A DNA stretch of 64,000 nucleotides from Candidatus Woesebacteria bacterium (GCA_020429045.1 JAGQLS010000002.1:96519-160518); one strand, 5' to 3'; shown: positions 39,253 to 48,678, counted from the first letter of the stretch. The notes: generated by a model from the sequence alone, not told the origin. Numbers and translations are program-made.

Positions 39253-40797
39253 ATGCAGATACCATCTCCTATACACATCGACCACGATATTAAGAAGGTG
39301 CAAAAGGCGACCCTCGCGAAAGAAATAGATGAAAATGCTTCACTTTCGCAAACCTACATCATTCTTCTTGTTGTCTCGGCGGTTATTTGTACACTCGGTC
39401 TTATTCTCAATTCCACACCGATTGTCATCGGCGGCATGATTATCGCACCACTTATGTGGCCGATTATGAAAGTGTCAGTTGGCATAACCGCAGGAAGTAA
39501 AAAAGATATCTCAGATGCAATTATTATTTTCCTTGCATCTGTTGGTATCACGTTACTGAGCTCTTACCTTATCGCCATGTTGTCGCCGATCAAGTCGCTC
39601 AATGCCGAAATCCTTGCCCGTGCACAGCCAACGGTGCTTGATTTGTGCATCGCATTGTCAGCAGGTGTTGTTGCAGCACTTGGTCTTGTTGAAAAAAAGG
39701 TTTCATCTATGCTTGCGGGTGTAGCCATCGCAACTTCGCTTATGCCACCTTTGTGTGTTGCAGGTATCGGTTTTGCCCTTCAAAGTTCCACAACTGCATG
39801 GGGAAGCCTTCTTTTATTTATCGCAAATGTGTTATCGATCATTTTTATTTCCATTCTCATTTTTCGTTTTTCGGGCCTCAATCGCGCTCAGGATCCGACC
39901 TTGCGCAGAAATGGCCTCATCTTCGTTGCGGCGATGCTCCTTGTGACATCGTTTCCCTTGCTGTTTTTTCTCAACAGGTATTCGTTCAAATCAGCCGCAT
40001 ACAAAGACGCACAGTCCATACTCGAATCATCGCTTAAAGAAATTTCCGAAGACATTTATGTGCAAAATTTATCAACAGAACTCATGACCGACACAGAGAA
40101 GCCCACTGTTGTCGTGAATGCAGATGTTCTTATTCCAGAAAATGTAGTTTTAGATTTTGCACAGCGGGATGCCATAATCAAAAAATTACAAGAAACTTTG
40201 CAACGCGATGTCAAGCTCAATTTACGTATTCAAAATACCATTGCGCTCCAGACCGAACAAGACAAACAAACGCAATTCATTACCGATCTACTCAAACAAG
40301 CCTTCACGAGCGAGATTCAACAATACGATAGTTCGCTAAGCATCGACGATGTTATGGTAAGTCCCGGAAAAGGCGACAGTTGGCAAGTCGATGCTGTTTT
40401 GCGAGGCGACCCATTGTTACAATTTTCCGAAATTCAAAGAAATGAAATCGAGCACAATCTCAGCGCAGTTGTGGGGAGTGAGGTTCGCCTTAACTTAGAA
40501 ATCATTTCTCGCATTCGTCTGAAGGCAGAAGAAGATGTCCAGAAAGAGGAGTTGAAACAACTCGTACTTGCTTTTTTCGAAGACATCTCGCCAGATATTG
40601 ATCTGAATGCACTGCAAGTATCAAATGATGTCGAGCAGTCAACGTTGCGCGTCCGTATCGTTGCATATATTCCATCAAATATCACCATGTCCCAGAGCCA
40701 GGTCGATCAGTTGAAACTTCTGCTCCAACAGAAATTTTCCGAAAAACTTGTGCTTTCTTTCACTACAGTCGAGAAGCATGAATACGTATCAGATTGA
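39253..40797 (+). CDS. DUF389-family membrane protein
   Basis: 514 residues. After a short cytoplasmic start, helices at about 35-230 carry the family's PIVIGGMIIAPLMWPIMKVS, ALGLVEKK and IATSLMPPLCVAGIGFA motifs (TIGR00341-like). The C-terminal ~270 residues are soluble, with two or three repeated beta-alpha units (SLSIDDVMVSP; DIDLNALQVSND). Family function is not established. TATACT (39236-39241) lies 11 nt upstream of ATG 39253. Confidence 0.82.
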   Translation: MQIPSPIHIDHDIKKVQKATLAKEIDENASLSQTYIILLVVSAVICTLGLILNSTPIVIGGMIIAPLMWPIMKVSVGITAGSKKDISDAIIIFLASVGITLLSSYLIAMLSPIKSLNAEILARAQPTVLDLCIALSAGVVAALGLVEKKVSSMLAGVAIATSLMPPLCVAGIGFALQSSTTAWGSLLLFIANVLSIIFISILIFRFSGLNRAQDPTLRRNGLIFVAAMLLVTSFPLLFFLNRYSFKSAAYKDAQSILESSLKEISEDIYVQNLSTELMTDTEKPTVVVNADVLIPENVVLDFAQRDAIIKKLQETLQRDVKLNLRIQNTIALQTEQDKQTQFITDLLKQAFTSEIQQYDSSLSIDDVMVSPGKGDSWQVDAVLRGDPLLQFSEIQRNEIEHNLSAVVGSEVRLNLEIISRIRLKAEEDVQKEELKQLVLAFFEDISPDIDLNALQVSNDVEQSTLRVRIVAYIPSNITMSQSQVDQLKLLLQQKFSEKLVLSFTTVEKHEYVSD

Positions 40798-40815
40798 GTT
40801 TGCACGACACTTTTT

Positions 40816-40824
40816 TGCTATAAT
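40816..40824 (+). promoter_or_regulatory. Extended -10 of the PH-domain gene
   Basis: TGCTATAAT, then 6 nt to ATG 40831; leaderless architecture within 25 bp of the upstream stop. Confidence 0.6.
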
Positions 40825-40830
40825 GGTGGC

Positions 40831-41430
40831 ATGGACGACAGAGATCGGTCGACAAGGCACGCCTTCATGCATTCGTTCAACATGTATCCTCGCATACGCT
40901 TCGAGATGCAACACAAAGATGAACACGTTATCCTTGTTCTGCGCAGACATCCGTTTACCCTCATTCCGTGGATTTTCAACGCATTGGTGGGGTTAATCCT
41001 TGCTTTGGTTCTCGGACTTCTGCTTTTTCCTCAGTTTTTGGAGCCAAAGGTTATTCTTGTGTTTCTTCTTTTTGCCCTCAGTTTTATTCTCAGCTATGCG
41101 TGGGTCAATTTTCTTATCTGGTATTTCACAGTTGGTATCGTAACCAACACGCGTATCCTCGACTTTGACTTTTACAATCTAATTTACAAAGAATTTTCTG
41201 CAACAACCATCCGTCAAGTAAGCGATTTGACGACGACCATTGGTGGATTTTTTGGCTCAATACTCAATTTCGGCGACGTCATGGTGAAAACAGAAGGATT
41301 TGAACAAAATATTGAGTTTGACGATATACCCGATCCGTCGCTTGCAGTCAAAATTATCAATGAACTTATGCAAAAGATAAAAAAAAATATCGTTAGTAGT
41401 AGCAAACCGACACATGGAAGGATTATTTAG
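40831..41430 (+). CDS. Membrane protein with bacterial PH (DUF304-like) domain
   Basis: 199 residues. Two membrane helices (about 50-95) are followed by a bacterial PH-like domain: YFTVGIVTNTRILDFDFYNL and EFSATTIRQVSDLTT, then GDVMVKTEG...FDDIPDPSLAVKIINEL. The order is that of YdbT/YdbS-type bPH2 proteins. Function unknown. The 3' end overlaps the next small membrane gene by 17 nt. Confidence 0.8.
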   Translation: MDDRDRSTRHAFMHSFNMYPRIRFEMQHKDEHVILVLRRHPFTLIPWIFNALVGLILALVLGLLLFPQFLEPKVILVFLLFALSFILSYAWVNFLIWYFTVGIVTNTRILDFDFYNLIYKEFSATTIRQVSDLTTTIGGFFGSILNFGDVMVKTEGFEQNIEFDDIPDPSLAVKIINELMQKIKKNIVSSSKPTHGRII

Positions 41431-41653
41431 TTTTGCCACCGTGTCTTCCGGCACGTTTGTCTATTTTTTTATTCGTGCATTTGCCATCATTTTTTCGTTG
41501 ATGTATTTTTTGTATGCCATCGTCATCACCAAACAAACGCAATCATTTATTAAAACTATTACAACAACCAGGCGAAATATATTATTATTTATATCGTTTT
41601 CGCAAATCATTCTTGGTTTGATTCTTGTCGCGTCAGCAATTTTTATTTTGTAA
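41414..41653 (+). CDS. Small two-helix membrane protein (DUF5657-like)
   Basis: 79 residues with two hydrophobic helices (FVYFFIRAFAIIFSLMYFL and ILLFISFSQIILGLILVASA) joined by a basic loop (KTITTTRR). It resembles small membrane proteins common in CPR genomes (DUF5657-like, from memory). It overlaps the PH gene and precedes the PP2C-like gene by 8 nt, so it belongs to one operon. Confidence 0.65.
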   Translation: MEGLFSFATVSSGTFVYFFIRAFAIIFSLMYFLYAIVITKQTQSFIKTITTTRRNILLFISFSQIILGLILVASAIFIL

Positions 41654-41661
41654 GATAAAGT

Positions 41662-43566
41662 ATGGACATGTTCACGGCTTTAGGGAAAATAGTGATCGGA
41701 AAAATGCCAACAGGTGGTTTCATGGGCGGAGAAAGTAGTGACAGTTTTTTTGTTCTTCTTTCGGTTGAATCCGGACTCGATGAAGTGGCAGGAGCAACAA
41801 CGCTTGCCAGCATCAAAGACGCACTCACCACGAACAACATTCACAACCTGAAAGACTTTGAGAACGCAGTCTCCTCTTCGATAATGCAAAACAATCTTCC
41901 TGCGCATTTTGACCTTGTCGTTGGTTATATTCTTGAAAATGTACTATATGTCAAAACCGTAGGCAACGGAACAGTATTATACCGCCGCGGTAGTGCGCTT
42001 GACGAACTTATGACGGGCAACAAAACCGCATCCGGTGAGCTTGTAGATGGAGACCTCCTCATCTGTACCACACAAGGGGCCAAATCGACGGCACATGGAC
42101 TGGATGGTTTCAAGACGTTGGTGCAAAAAAGCAAACAGGACGAAATTCTTCAAAAGATTCAAGAAAAAGAATTATCTACCAAAGAAGGTTTTGTTGCTCA
42201 GGTTGTACAGTTTAGCAAATCGACAGAATCGCTTGCTCAGCCGGTTATCCCTGCAGCACCCTCTCAGACAGGCGCCGATCTTTCTGTGCAGAATGTTTCA
42301 CCCGCTCAACAACAACCTGCAACACCGTCTTCTGTTGGCGGTAGCGTCCTGCCACAACCAACAATCCCTCAAGCTGCCGCACCTCAAACCCTTCCCGTGC
42401 AAGAACCAGTGACCCCCGACATGCCGTCGCGCAAGGGCCGCTTTTCTTTTTCCGGTTTTTCGATCAAAGAGCTGTTGCACTCTCGCGTTTTTATCATCGT
42501 GATTGCTGTCGTACTTGTTGGTGTACTTGTCTGGAGCGTGGTCTTTGGTTATCAACGTCGCCAGGCAGCCCAACTCAACGAGCACATCGCAACGGTGAAA
42601 GAAGAAATCGATGGACTTTTACAGGAAGCTGAAGATATAGCAACGCTTGATACCGAGCAAGCAACCGTGATTATAACCGAAGCAAAAAATAAATATACGG
42701 CATTATCTACCGAACTTAAAAATAAAAATAAAGATAGCCAGCTCAAAGATATACAAGACAGCATTGACGCAATAGAATCCAAAATCGTCAAACGGGAAGA
42801 AAAACAATTTGACGAATTTTATGACTTAGCGCTTGAAGACGAAAACGCAACCATGCAAGACGTGTTTGTTTCAGATGGAGAAGCGGCTTTGCTTGATGCA
42901 AATAATGGTCGAGTGTATATTCTTTCTCTTGATTCCAAATCTATTGAAAAATATGTCTCTCCAGATATTGCCGAAGCAACAGCAGTTGCTCTTTACGGAG
43001 GTAAAGTGTATGTGTTTCACCCGAAAAAAGGCGTTTTGCGATTTACTTCCACATCCAAAGTTGAATCACTCGTCGCACCAGACGACGAGTGGGGAACGAT
43101 TCGAGATTTTGCCGTATATAGTGGAAATCTATATCTTCTCGACAGCACAAGCGACGAGGTGTACAAATATTTGGTTGCAGAAGGAGGATTTTCTGACAAG
43201 CGCTCTTATTTCGGTGCAGGGGAATCAATAGACCTTGGATCTGCAGATCGTATGGCTATTGATGGCTCCATTTTTATCTCGCTCGGGAGCAGTATTGCGA
43301 AATACACACAAGGAGTGCGCGACCAATTCAACCCAAATTTACCGACAGAATCTCCGAGCATCAGCATTCTTTACACCGACGTAGACGAAGACCACGTGTA
43401 CATGCTTGATAAAAAGGTCGCAACCGTGTATATTTCCGACAAAGAAGAAACATTTCAAAAACAAATACAAACCAAATTTGCAAAAGAAGCAACAGGCATG
43501 TTTGTTTACAACAACGCCTTGTTTATCTCCACAGGATCAAAAATTTATTCAACTTCGCTTGAATAA
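41662..43566 (+). CDS. PP2C-like domain, transmembrane helix and beta-propeller protein
   Basis: 634 residues. Residues about 1-195 look like a PPM/PP2C fold (SSDSFFVLLSVESGLDE, GDLLICTTQG) but the usual metal-binding Asp pair (DGxG) is missing, so phosphatase activity is doubtful. A Pro/Ala/Gln linker, one membrane helix (about 273-293), a coiled coil (about 305-385) and a propeller-like C-terminal domain with repeated blades (NGRVYILSLDSK; SGNLYLLDSTSDEVYKY) follow. A transmembrane signalling or envelope role is plausible. Confidence 0.65.
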   Translation: MDMFTALGKIVIGKMPTGGFMGGESSDSFFVLLSVESGLDEVAGATTLASIKDALTTNNIHNLKDFENAVSSSIMQNNLPAHFDLVVGYILENVLYVKTVGNGTVLYRRGSALDELMTGNKTASGELVDGDLLICTTQGAKSTAHGLDGFKTLVQKSKQDEILQKIQEKELSTKEGFVAQVVQFSKSTESLAQPVIPAAPSQTGADLSVQNVSPAQQQPATPSSVGGSVLPQPTIPQAAAPQTLPVQEPVTPDMPSRKGRFSFSGFSIKELLHSRVFIIVIAVVLVGVLVWSVVFGYQRRQAAQLNEHIATVKEEIDGLLQEAEDIATLDTEQATVIITEAKNKYTALSTELKNKNKDSQLKDIQDSIDAIESKIVKREEKQFDEFYDLALEDENATMQDVFVSDGEAALLDANNGRVYILSLDSKSIEKYVSPDIAEATAVALYGGKVYVFHPKKGVLRFTSTSKVESLVAPDDEWGTIRDFAVYSGNLYLLDSTSDEVYKYLVAEGGFSDKRSYFGAGESIDLGSADRMAIDGSIFISLGSSIAKYTQGVRDQFNPNLPTESPSISILYTDVDEDHVYMLDKKVATVYISDKEETFQKQIQTKFAKEATGMFVYNNALFISTGSKIYSTSLE

Positions 43567-43603
43567 ATACGAAAACACATTACCTTATCACCAAAACCTA
43601 CAC

Positions 43604-44155
43604 ATGCAATCATTATCAGATAAAGAACTCGCCCAACAGATTATTGTCGGCAACGAAGAGGCATTTCATGTCTTTTTTAATCGACATCGCGCACACGTTC
43701 TTTCATTCATTACCAGACGGTTACGGGATGAACGCATCGCAGAGGAGATTGTGCAAGATGTATTTATCGACTTTCTCGAAAGCTTACGAGACTTTCGTTT
43801 CCAGTGCAAGGTAAAAACATTTTTGTTCACCATTGCACGCAATAAATCAATCGACTACATTCGTAAGAAGAAGCTCAAAACCGTTTTGTTTTCAAAATTT
43901 CCCCAGTTTGTTGTCGAAGGTCTGGCAAGAGTTTTTTTAGACAATAATCTGGAAAAGGAGCACCTCCAGAGCAAGATACAAAATACGTTCGCACAATTAC
44001 CGCGTGAATATGTGCATATCTTACGACTCAAATATATCGAAGGGAAATCGGTACAAGATATCGCGGCGTTGTTATCAAAGACATTCAAATCAACGGAAAG
44101 TCAACTATATCGCGCGCGCAAAGCGTTTATTGCTATTTACAATGAACAAACCTAA
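43604..44155 (+). CDS. ECF-type RNA polymerase sigma factor
   Basis: 183 residues from ATG 43604 (the frame is open far upstream but overlaps the previous gene). Region 2: GNEEAFHVFFNRHR, RIAEEIVQDVFIDFLES, KVKTFLFTIARNKSIDYIRKKK. Region 4: LPREYVHILRLKYIEGKSVQ, DIAALLSK, STESQLYRARKAFIAIY. It would direct polymerase to an alternative promoter set. The next frame overlaps its stop, a position often held by an anti-sigma factor. Confidence 0.92.
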   Translation: MQSLSDKELAQQIIVGNEEAFHVFFNRHRAHVLSFITRRLRDERIAEEIVQDVFIDFLESLRDFRFQCKVKTFLFTIARNKSIDYIRKKKLKTVLFSKFPQFVVEGLARVFLDNNLEKEHLQSKIQNTFAQLPREYVHILRLKYIEGKSVQDIAALLSKTFKSTESQLYRARKAFIAIYNEQT

Positions 44156-44399
44156 CATGACATCAATAACAAAACAAGAACAGTATCTCATTGACCAAAT
44201 GCACAAAATATTTGAAGTGCAACCCAATACAACAGGTAGCCTTTGGTTAAACAACTGGTACAAACGCACCACCAAGCATTTAAAATCCATGCCATTCATA
44301 CTTCTTCTGCCCATGGCGTTTGTGGTAAGCTTCTTTGTGTACACGATCCTCGGGAAACTGACCATTATTGCAGTTAGCTTTTTACAACATGGCTTCTGA
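44142..44399 (+). CDS. Small membrane protein, candidate anti-sigma factor
   Basis: 85 residues from ATG 44142, or 80 from ATG 44157, 1 nt after the sigma stop. A soluble N-terminal half (MTSITKQEQYLIDQMHKIFE) is followed by one membrane helix (MPFILLLPMAFVVSFFVYTI). The layout and overlap with the sigma gene suggest an anti-sigma role, but no zinc-finger (HxxxCxxC) is present and no family is recognised. Confidence 0.55.
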   Translation: MNKPNMTSITKQEQYLIDQMHKIFEVQPNTTGSLWLNNWYKRTTKHLKSMPFILLLPMAFVVSFFVYTILGKLTIIAVSFLQHGF

Positions 44400-45003
44400 A
44401 ACAACCATTGTTTCTTGGCTCGCTTCTTTGCTTTTGGTGCTGCAACGATTTGTTCGTTTGATTATCGCACCCTACAAAACAGCTCGAACCATCGTTCAAG
44501 AGCGCGATATTACCCAAAGCATTATTATTCTCGCCTTGGTGCTCGTGTATATTATATGGGCTCATCATATTAGGCCTTACGCAACTTCACCATATATCAT
44601 TTTTTTGCTTACCGTTTTTCAGTTGGGAGTAAAAAGTTCTTATTTTTATGTTTTTTTTCGTTTTGCTTCACAAGAAAAGGTTTCATACAAAGCCTTTTTT
44701 GTAGGATATACCTACACACTTCTGCCAACACTTATGTGGTTTATGCTTAATTCGCTCCTCTTTGTTCTCATTCCACCTCCCCGTCGATTTTCGTTGCCCG
44801 GCACGTGGTTTAGTATTGTATACATTGCCATTGGCACGGCACTTTTTTTCTGGAAGGTTATTATGGAATATCTCATTACGCGGTTTTCTTCTAAGGCGCG
44901 ATTGAGTAGAGTAGTGTACTCATGGATTCTTTTCGTTATGTTATTTCTCCCCTACATGTACGTGTTGTATCAACTCAAGATCATACGCCTCCCGATCATT
45001 TAA
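44389..45003 (+). CDS. Polytopic membrane protein (Yip1-like layout)
   Basis: 204 residues from ATG 44389, overlapping the previous gene by 11 nt. An amphipathic start (RFVRLIIAPYKTARTIVQER) is followed by five hydrophobic segments, the layout of Yip1-like membrane proteins. No catalytic motif. It is the last gene before the mevalonate operon, 12 nt upstream of the reductase, so it may be co-transcribed with either group. Confidence 0.6.
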   Translation: MASETTIVSWLASLLLVLQRFVRLIIAPYKTARTIVQERDITQSIIILALVLVYIIWAHHIRPYATSPYIIFLLTVFQLGVKSSYFYVFFRFASQEKVSYKAFFVGYTYTLLPTLMWFMLNSLLFVLIPPPRRFSLPGTWFSIVYIAIGTALFFWKVIMEYLITRFSSKARLSRVVYSWILFVMLFLPYMYVLYQLKIIRLPII

Positions 45004-45015
45004 AGGAATGATTTT

Positions 45016-46170
45016 GTGTCTGTGCACGACTCAATGTCTATGTCCTTACAAGCATTTTCGGACGATCGTGCTCGCAGAACATTTGTCGAGCAAGAAACAA
45101 AAACCACTCTTGACACGCTTGGGCGTGCCCTTGTCGACACCGATACTATTCACTGCGAAAACCTAATCGGAGCAGTATCGATCCCCCTTGGCGTTGCAGG
45201 TCCATTGAGCATCCATCATTCTTTGCATGGCAAAAATCAAAGCAGCTCTCACTACATTCCGCTTGCAACGACAGAAGGTGCGCTCGTTGCCTCGGTCAGT
45301 CGTGGGTGCAAAGCTCTTTCTGCTGCGGGGGGTGTTACAGTGCATGTCGAACATATTGGCACCACACGTGGTGCTATTTTCCGTTTCGAAAATATCGCCG
45401 AGACACTGAAATGCATTGCATTTCTCGAAAAACACAAGGACGACATGAACAAGACCGCCGTATCTTCTTCCTCACATTTACAACTTATTGATATTGATCC
45501 TGCACACATTGGTCGCAGCTTGTACGTACGATTTGTCTACGACACCGATCAAGCCATGGGTATGAATATGGTGACTATTGCAACAGAAAAGATTGCACAG
45601 TATATATCAAACGAGTGCCACGCCACATGTTTGGGTGTGGCTGGCAATTATGACATTGACAAAAAGCCGGCATGGCTCAACTTCATCAAGGGCAGAGGGA
45701 GACGATTGTCTGCCGAAGCAGTGATTCCATCCGCCCTTGTAAAAAAACACCTGCACGTTACATCAAGAGAAATCGTTGAGCTTGTTCATCACAAATGTTG
45801 GGGTGGTTCGATGATGAGCGGATCGCTTGGTTTCAACGCCCATTTTGCCAATATCATTGCCGCCTTTTTTATCGCAACGGGTCAGGATCCGGCACACGTT
45901 GTCGAAGGGAGCCTTGGCGTGACTTCGGCAGAATGCAACAAAGATGGGTCACTTTATATATGCGTTGACCTTCCCGATATTATGCTCGGCGTTGTCGGTG
46001 GGGGAACAAAGCTGAAAACACAAACTGCCGCTCGGTCGATCACACAAACACAATCGGTCGACGAACTTGCCGGCGTGCTTGCAGGAGTCGTTTTGGCAGG
46101 CGAATTATCACTTTTGGCATCTATTGTTGAGCGAACGCTTGGCACAGCCCATGCCACACTCGGGAGGTAA
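45016..46170 (+). CDS. Hydroxymethylglutaryl-CoA reductase (class I-like)
   Basis: 384 residues from GTG 45016, preceded by AAAGGA 8 nt upstream. The active-site Glu lies in ENLIGAVSIPLGVAGPL (about residue 48), the NADPH/substrate region in DQAMGMNMVTIATEK, the Lys in DKKPAWLNFIKGRGRR, the Asp in TGQDPAHVVEGS, and the catalytic His near the end in RTLGTAHATLGR. No N-terminal membrane domain, as in archaeal soluble enzymes. It reduces HMG-CoA to mevalonate with NADPH. First gene of a five-gene operon with 1-21 nt gaps. Confidence 0.95.
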   Translation: MSVHDSMSMSLQAFSDDRARRTFVEQETKTTLDTLGRALVDTDTIHCENLIGAVSIPLGVAGPLSIHHSLHGKNQSSSHYIPLATTEGALVASVSRGCKALSAAGGVTVHVEHIGTTRGAIFRFENIAETLKCIAFLEKHKDDMNKTAVSSSSHLQLIDIDPAHIGRSLYVRFVYDTDQAMGMNMVTIATEKIAQYISNECHATCLGVAGNYDIDKKPAWLNFIKGRGRRLSAEAVIPSALVKKHLHVTSREIVELVHHKCWGGSMMSGSLGFNAHFANIIAAFFIATGQDPAHVVEGSLGVTSAECNKDGSLYICVDLPDIMLGVVGGGTKLKTQTAARSITQTQSVDELAGVLAGVVLAGELSLLASIVERTLGTAHATLGR

Positions 46171-46176
46171 CAATTT

Positions 46177-47199
46177 ATGATAGGAATAGTTGACTATGGA
46201 TTCTATATTCCCCGATTTCGCATAACAACCGAAACCATCGCCAAACAATGGGGAAAATCTGTCGATCACATTACCTCATCGCTTAAAGTGCGTGAGAAAG
46301 CGGTTGCGCGCTACGACGAAGATGTCCTTACTATGGCCTACGAAGCATCGCATATGTTGTTTGAAACAAGCACAAACCAACAAAAAAAAGTTGGTGCTGT
46401 TTTTATCGGATCAGAAACTTTTCCGTACGCCGTTAATCCTACTTCAACCACGCTTGCAGAGTGGCTTGACCTTGGCAACAATTATCTTGCCTACGACACG
46501 CAATTTGCCTGTAAAGCAGCAACCGGCGCGCTCATTTCTGCTTATGGTTTAGTGAAATCTAAGGAAATAGCAAATGTACTCGTGTGCGCCTCGGACAAAG
46601 CTAATGCAAAAACAAACGACGCACTCGAATTTTCAGCAGGTTCTGGAGCAAATGCCTGGCTTATCGGGTCCGAACACGTGCTCCTTGAAATGGTTTCATG
46701 GCATTCATATGCTTCCGACACGCCCGATTTTTGGCGTCGATCAAAAGCTGCCAACCCTTCACACCTTGGGAGATTTACAGGCGAACCAGCGTACTTTAAT
46801 CACATCATGTCTTCTGCCAAAGCCTTACTTGCAAAAACCCACCATCAACCAAACGATTTTACCCATGCCGTCTTTCACATGCCAAATGGCAGATTTCCCC
46901 TTAAAGTTGCTAAACGCTTGGGTTTTTCACAAAAACAAATGAAACATTCATATGTCGTTCCGCATGTGGGGAATTCGTATTCCGCGTCGGCACTCATGGG
47001 TCTGGTTGGCGTTTTGGATGTTGCCAAACCAGGAGATCTCATATTTTTTGTGTCCTATGGTTCAGGTGCGGGGTCAGATGCATTTGTTTTCAAGGTGACC
47101 AAAGAAATAACAAAAAAAAGGAAATCATTTTGCACAGCACTTGAGCACAAAACATATATCGATTATGTTACGTATTTACAATTTATGCACAGCATATAA
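46177..47199 (+). CDS. Hydroxymethylglutaryl-CoA synthase (archaeal type)
   Basis: 340 residues, archaeal length, shorter than the eukaryotic enzymes. Catalytic Glu in VREKAVARYDED, nucleophilic Cys in TQFACKAATGAL, His in AVFHMPNGRFPLK, and a FVSYGSGAGSDAF substrate loop. It condenses acetyl-CoA with acetoacetyl-CoA. It lies 6 nt after the reductase and directly before the thiolase and DUF35 genes, the set known in archaea to form one channelling complex. Confidence 0.94.
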   Translation: MIGIVDYGFYIPRFRITTETIAKQWGKSVDHITSSLKVREKAVARYDEDVLTMAYEASHMLFETSTNQQKKVGAVFIGSETFPYAVNPTSTTLAEWLDLGNNYLAYDTQFACKAATGALISAYGLVKSKEIANVLVCASDKANAKTNDALEFSAGSGANAWLIGSEHVLLEMVSWHSYASDTPDFWRRSKAANPSHLGRFTGEPAYFNHIMSSAKALLAKTHHQPNDFTHAVFHMPNGRFPLKVAKRLGFSQKQMKHSYVVPHVGNSYSASALMGLVGVLDVAKPGDLIFFVSYGSGAGSDAFVFKVTKEITKKRKSFCTALEHKTYIDYVTYLQFMHSI

Positions 47200-47220
47200 T
47201 CTGTCACAATAATCTCATCT

Positions 47221-48369
47221 ATGAACGCAGTCGTTGGTTATTACACAACAGATTTTGGAGAACTTTGGGAGCATTCGCTCGATAGCCTGATCCATGAAGC
47301 CATGTATGGTGTATTACATGCGTCAAACATGGATCCAAAACATGTTGATGCTGTTTTTTTGGGAAATATGCTCGGTGGCGTTCTTAACGACCAACTTCTT
47401 CTTTCTTCGCATGTTTGTCAGGACTTAGGGAAGAATATTCCCGTATACCGCATGGAGGCAGCGTGCGCTTCAGGCGGTCTGGCCTTTCAAGCTGCAACAG
47501 AATATCTTTCTGCTGGAAAAAATCGAACGGTACTTGTTGTGGGGGCAGAAAAAATGACCGACCAAACCCCCGATCTTGTGACAAAAAGCCTTGCCACGGC
47601 AGCGGCGACCGAAGAACAACACGTAGGTTTGACCTTTCCCGGGCTCTATGGCATTATGGCGCAGGCATATCTCGAGCGCTTTGGGTATACCGAAGAACAT
47701 TTAGCTTACATCTCGGTAAAAAATCACGATCATGCGACACGCAACAAACATGCACAATTCCACATCCCAATGACAGTCGATCAGGTCATGGCAAGCATGT
47801 ATGTCGCCAAACCGCTCAAAGTACTTGATAGCTCCCCCATTTCAGACGGCGCAGCAGCTGTTATTATCTCAAATGATCCAAAAGTCATTTCTTCTCATCA
47901 ATCGGTTCGGATTCTTGCTTCGGAAACTGCAACAGACACAGCAGAACTTGCTCGACGTACCGACATCACCTCGTTACAATCGACAAAGATTGCAAGCAAC
48001 AAAGCATTTAAACAAGCAAAACTTACCCATAAAGATATCGATGTCTTGGAGCTACACGATTGTTTTACCATTGCAGAAATTCTTGCTATGGAAGATTTGG
48101 GGTTTTGGGCGCCAGGCAAAGGCGGCGCATATGCAAAAGAGATGCGAACACACATCAATTCGTCTTATCCTTTGACTGCCAATACCTCTGGAGGATTGAA
48201 GGCTGCCGGTCACCCGGTTGGGGCAACGGGCGTTAAACAAATCGGAGAACTATACCTGCAGCTTACTCAAAATGCATCCGAACGCCAAGTGAAAAAAGCT
48301 CAGTATGGCCTTGCACACAATGTAGGTGGCAGCGGAGGAGTGGCGGTAGTTAGTATTTTAGGAGTTTGA
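47221..48369 (+). CDS. Acetyl-CoA acetyltransferase (archaeal/SCP2-type thiolase)
   Basis: 382 residues. Nucleophilic Cys in MEAACASGGLAF (about residue 82), HDCFTIAEILA, and the His loop in NTSGGLKAAGHPVGATG. The final segment reads NVGGSGGVAVVS: the Cys of the classical CxG motif is replaced, as in SCP2-like and archaeal thiolases. It joins two acetyl-CoA to acetoacetyl-CoA, which is thermodynamically driven by the coupled HMG-CoA synthase. Confidence 0.93.
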   Translation: MNAVVGYYTTDFGELWEHSLDSLIHEAMYGVLHASNMDPKHVDAVFLGNMLGGVLNDQLLLSSHVCQDLGKNIPVYRMEAACASGGLAFQAATEYLSAGKNRTVLVVGAEKMTDQTPDLVTKSLATAAATEEQHVGLTFPGLYGIMAQAYLERFGYTEEHLAYISVKNHDHATRNKHAQFHIPMTVDQVMASMYVAKPLKVLDSSPISDGAAAVIISNDPKVISSHQSVRILASETATDTAELARRTDITSLQSTKIASNKAFKQAKLTHKDIDVLELHDCFTIAEILAMEDLGFWAPGKGGAYAKEMRTHINSSYPLTANTSGGLKAAGHPVGATGVKQIGELYLQLTQNASERQVKKAQYGLAHNVGGSGGVAVVSILGV

Positions 48370-48370
48370 T

Positions 48371-48670
48371 ATGACCAATACCATTGCAGACTGGAGAAGA
48401 CAAAAAACAGATCGGCATTTATTACACAAGCACGGTACGATTGTCTCATGGACCGAAATTCATGTTGCTCCGCCTCAATTTTCTGGTCATACTCCTTACT
48501 GTGTTGCACTTGTTAAACTCAACAAAGGGCCAACGATTTGTTGTCAGGTAGTCAACACTGACGAAAAAACACTATCAATTGGTGCAAAAGTTAAAACGTT
48601 ATTGCGTAGACTCCACACCGTCGGCGAAGAAGAAGTAATATCCTACGGAGTCGCCTGCGCGCTGATATAA
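48371..48670 (+). CDS. DUF35 OB-fold protein without the zinc ribbon
   Basis: 99 residues. The DUF35 OB-fold is visible (GTIVSWTEIHVAPPQFSG, PYCVALVKLNKGPTICCQVV, TLSIGAKVKTLLRRL). The rubredoxin-like CxxC...CxxC zinc ribbon that normally precedes it is absent; the N-terminus is a short basic helix (IADWRRQKTDRHLLHK). In archaea the DUF35 protein bridges thiolase and HMG-CoA synthase. It starts 1 nt after the thiolase stop. Confidence 0.85.
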   Translation: MTNTIADWRRQKTDRHLLHKHGTIVSWTEIHVAPPQFSGHTPYCVALVKLNKGPTICCQVVNTDEKTLSIGAKVKTLLRRLHTVGEEEVISYGVACALI

Positions 48671-48678
48671 CAAATTAT

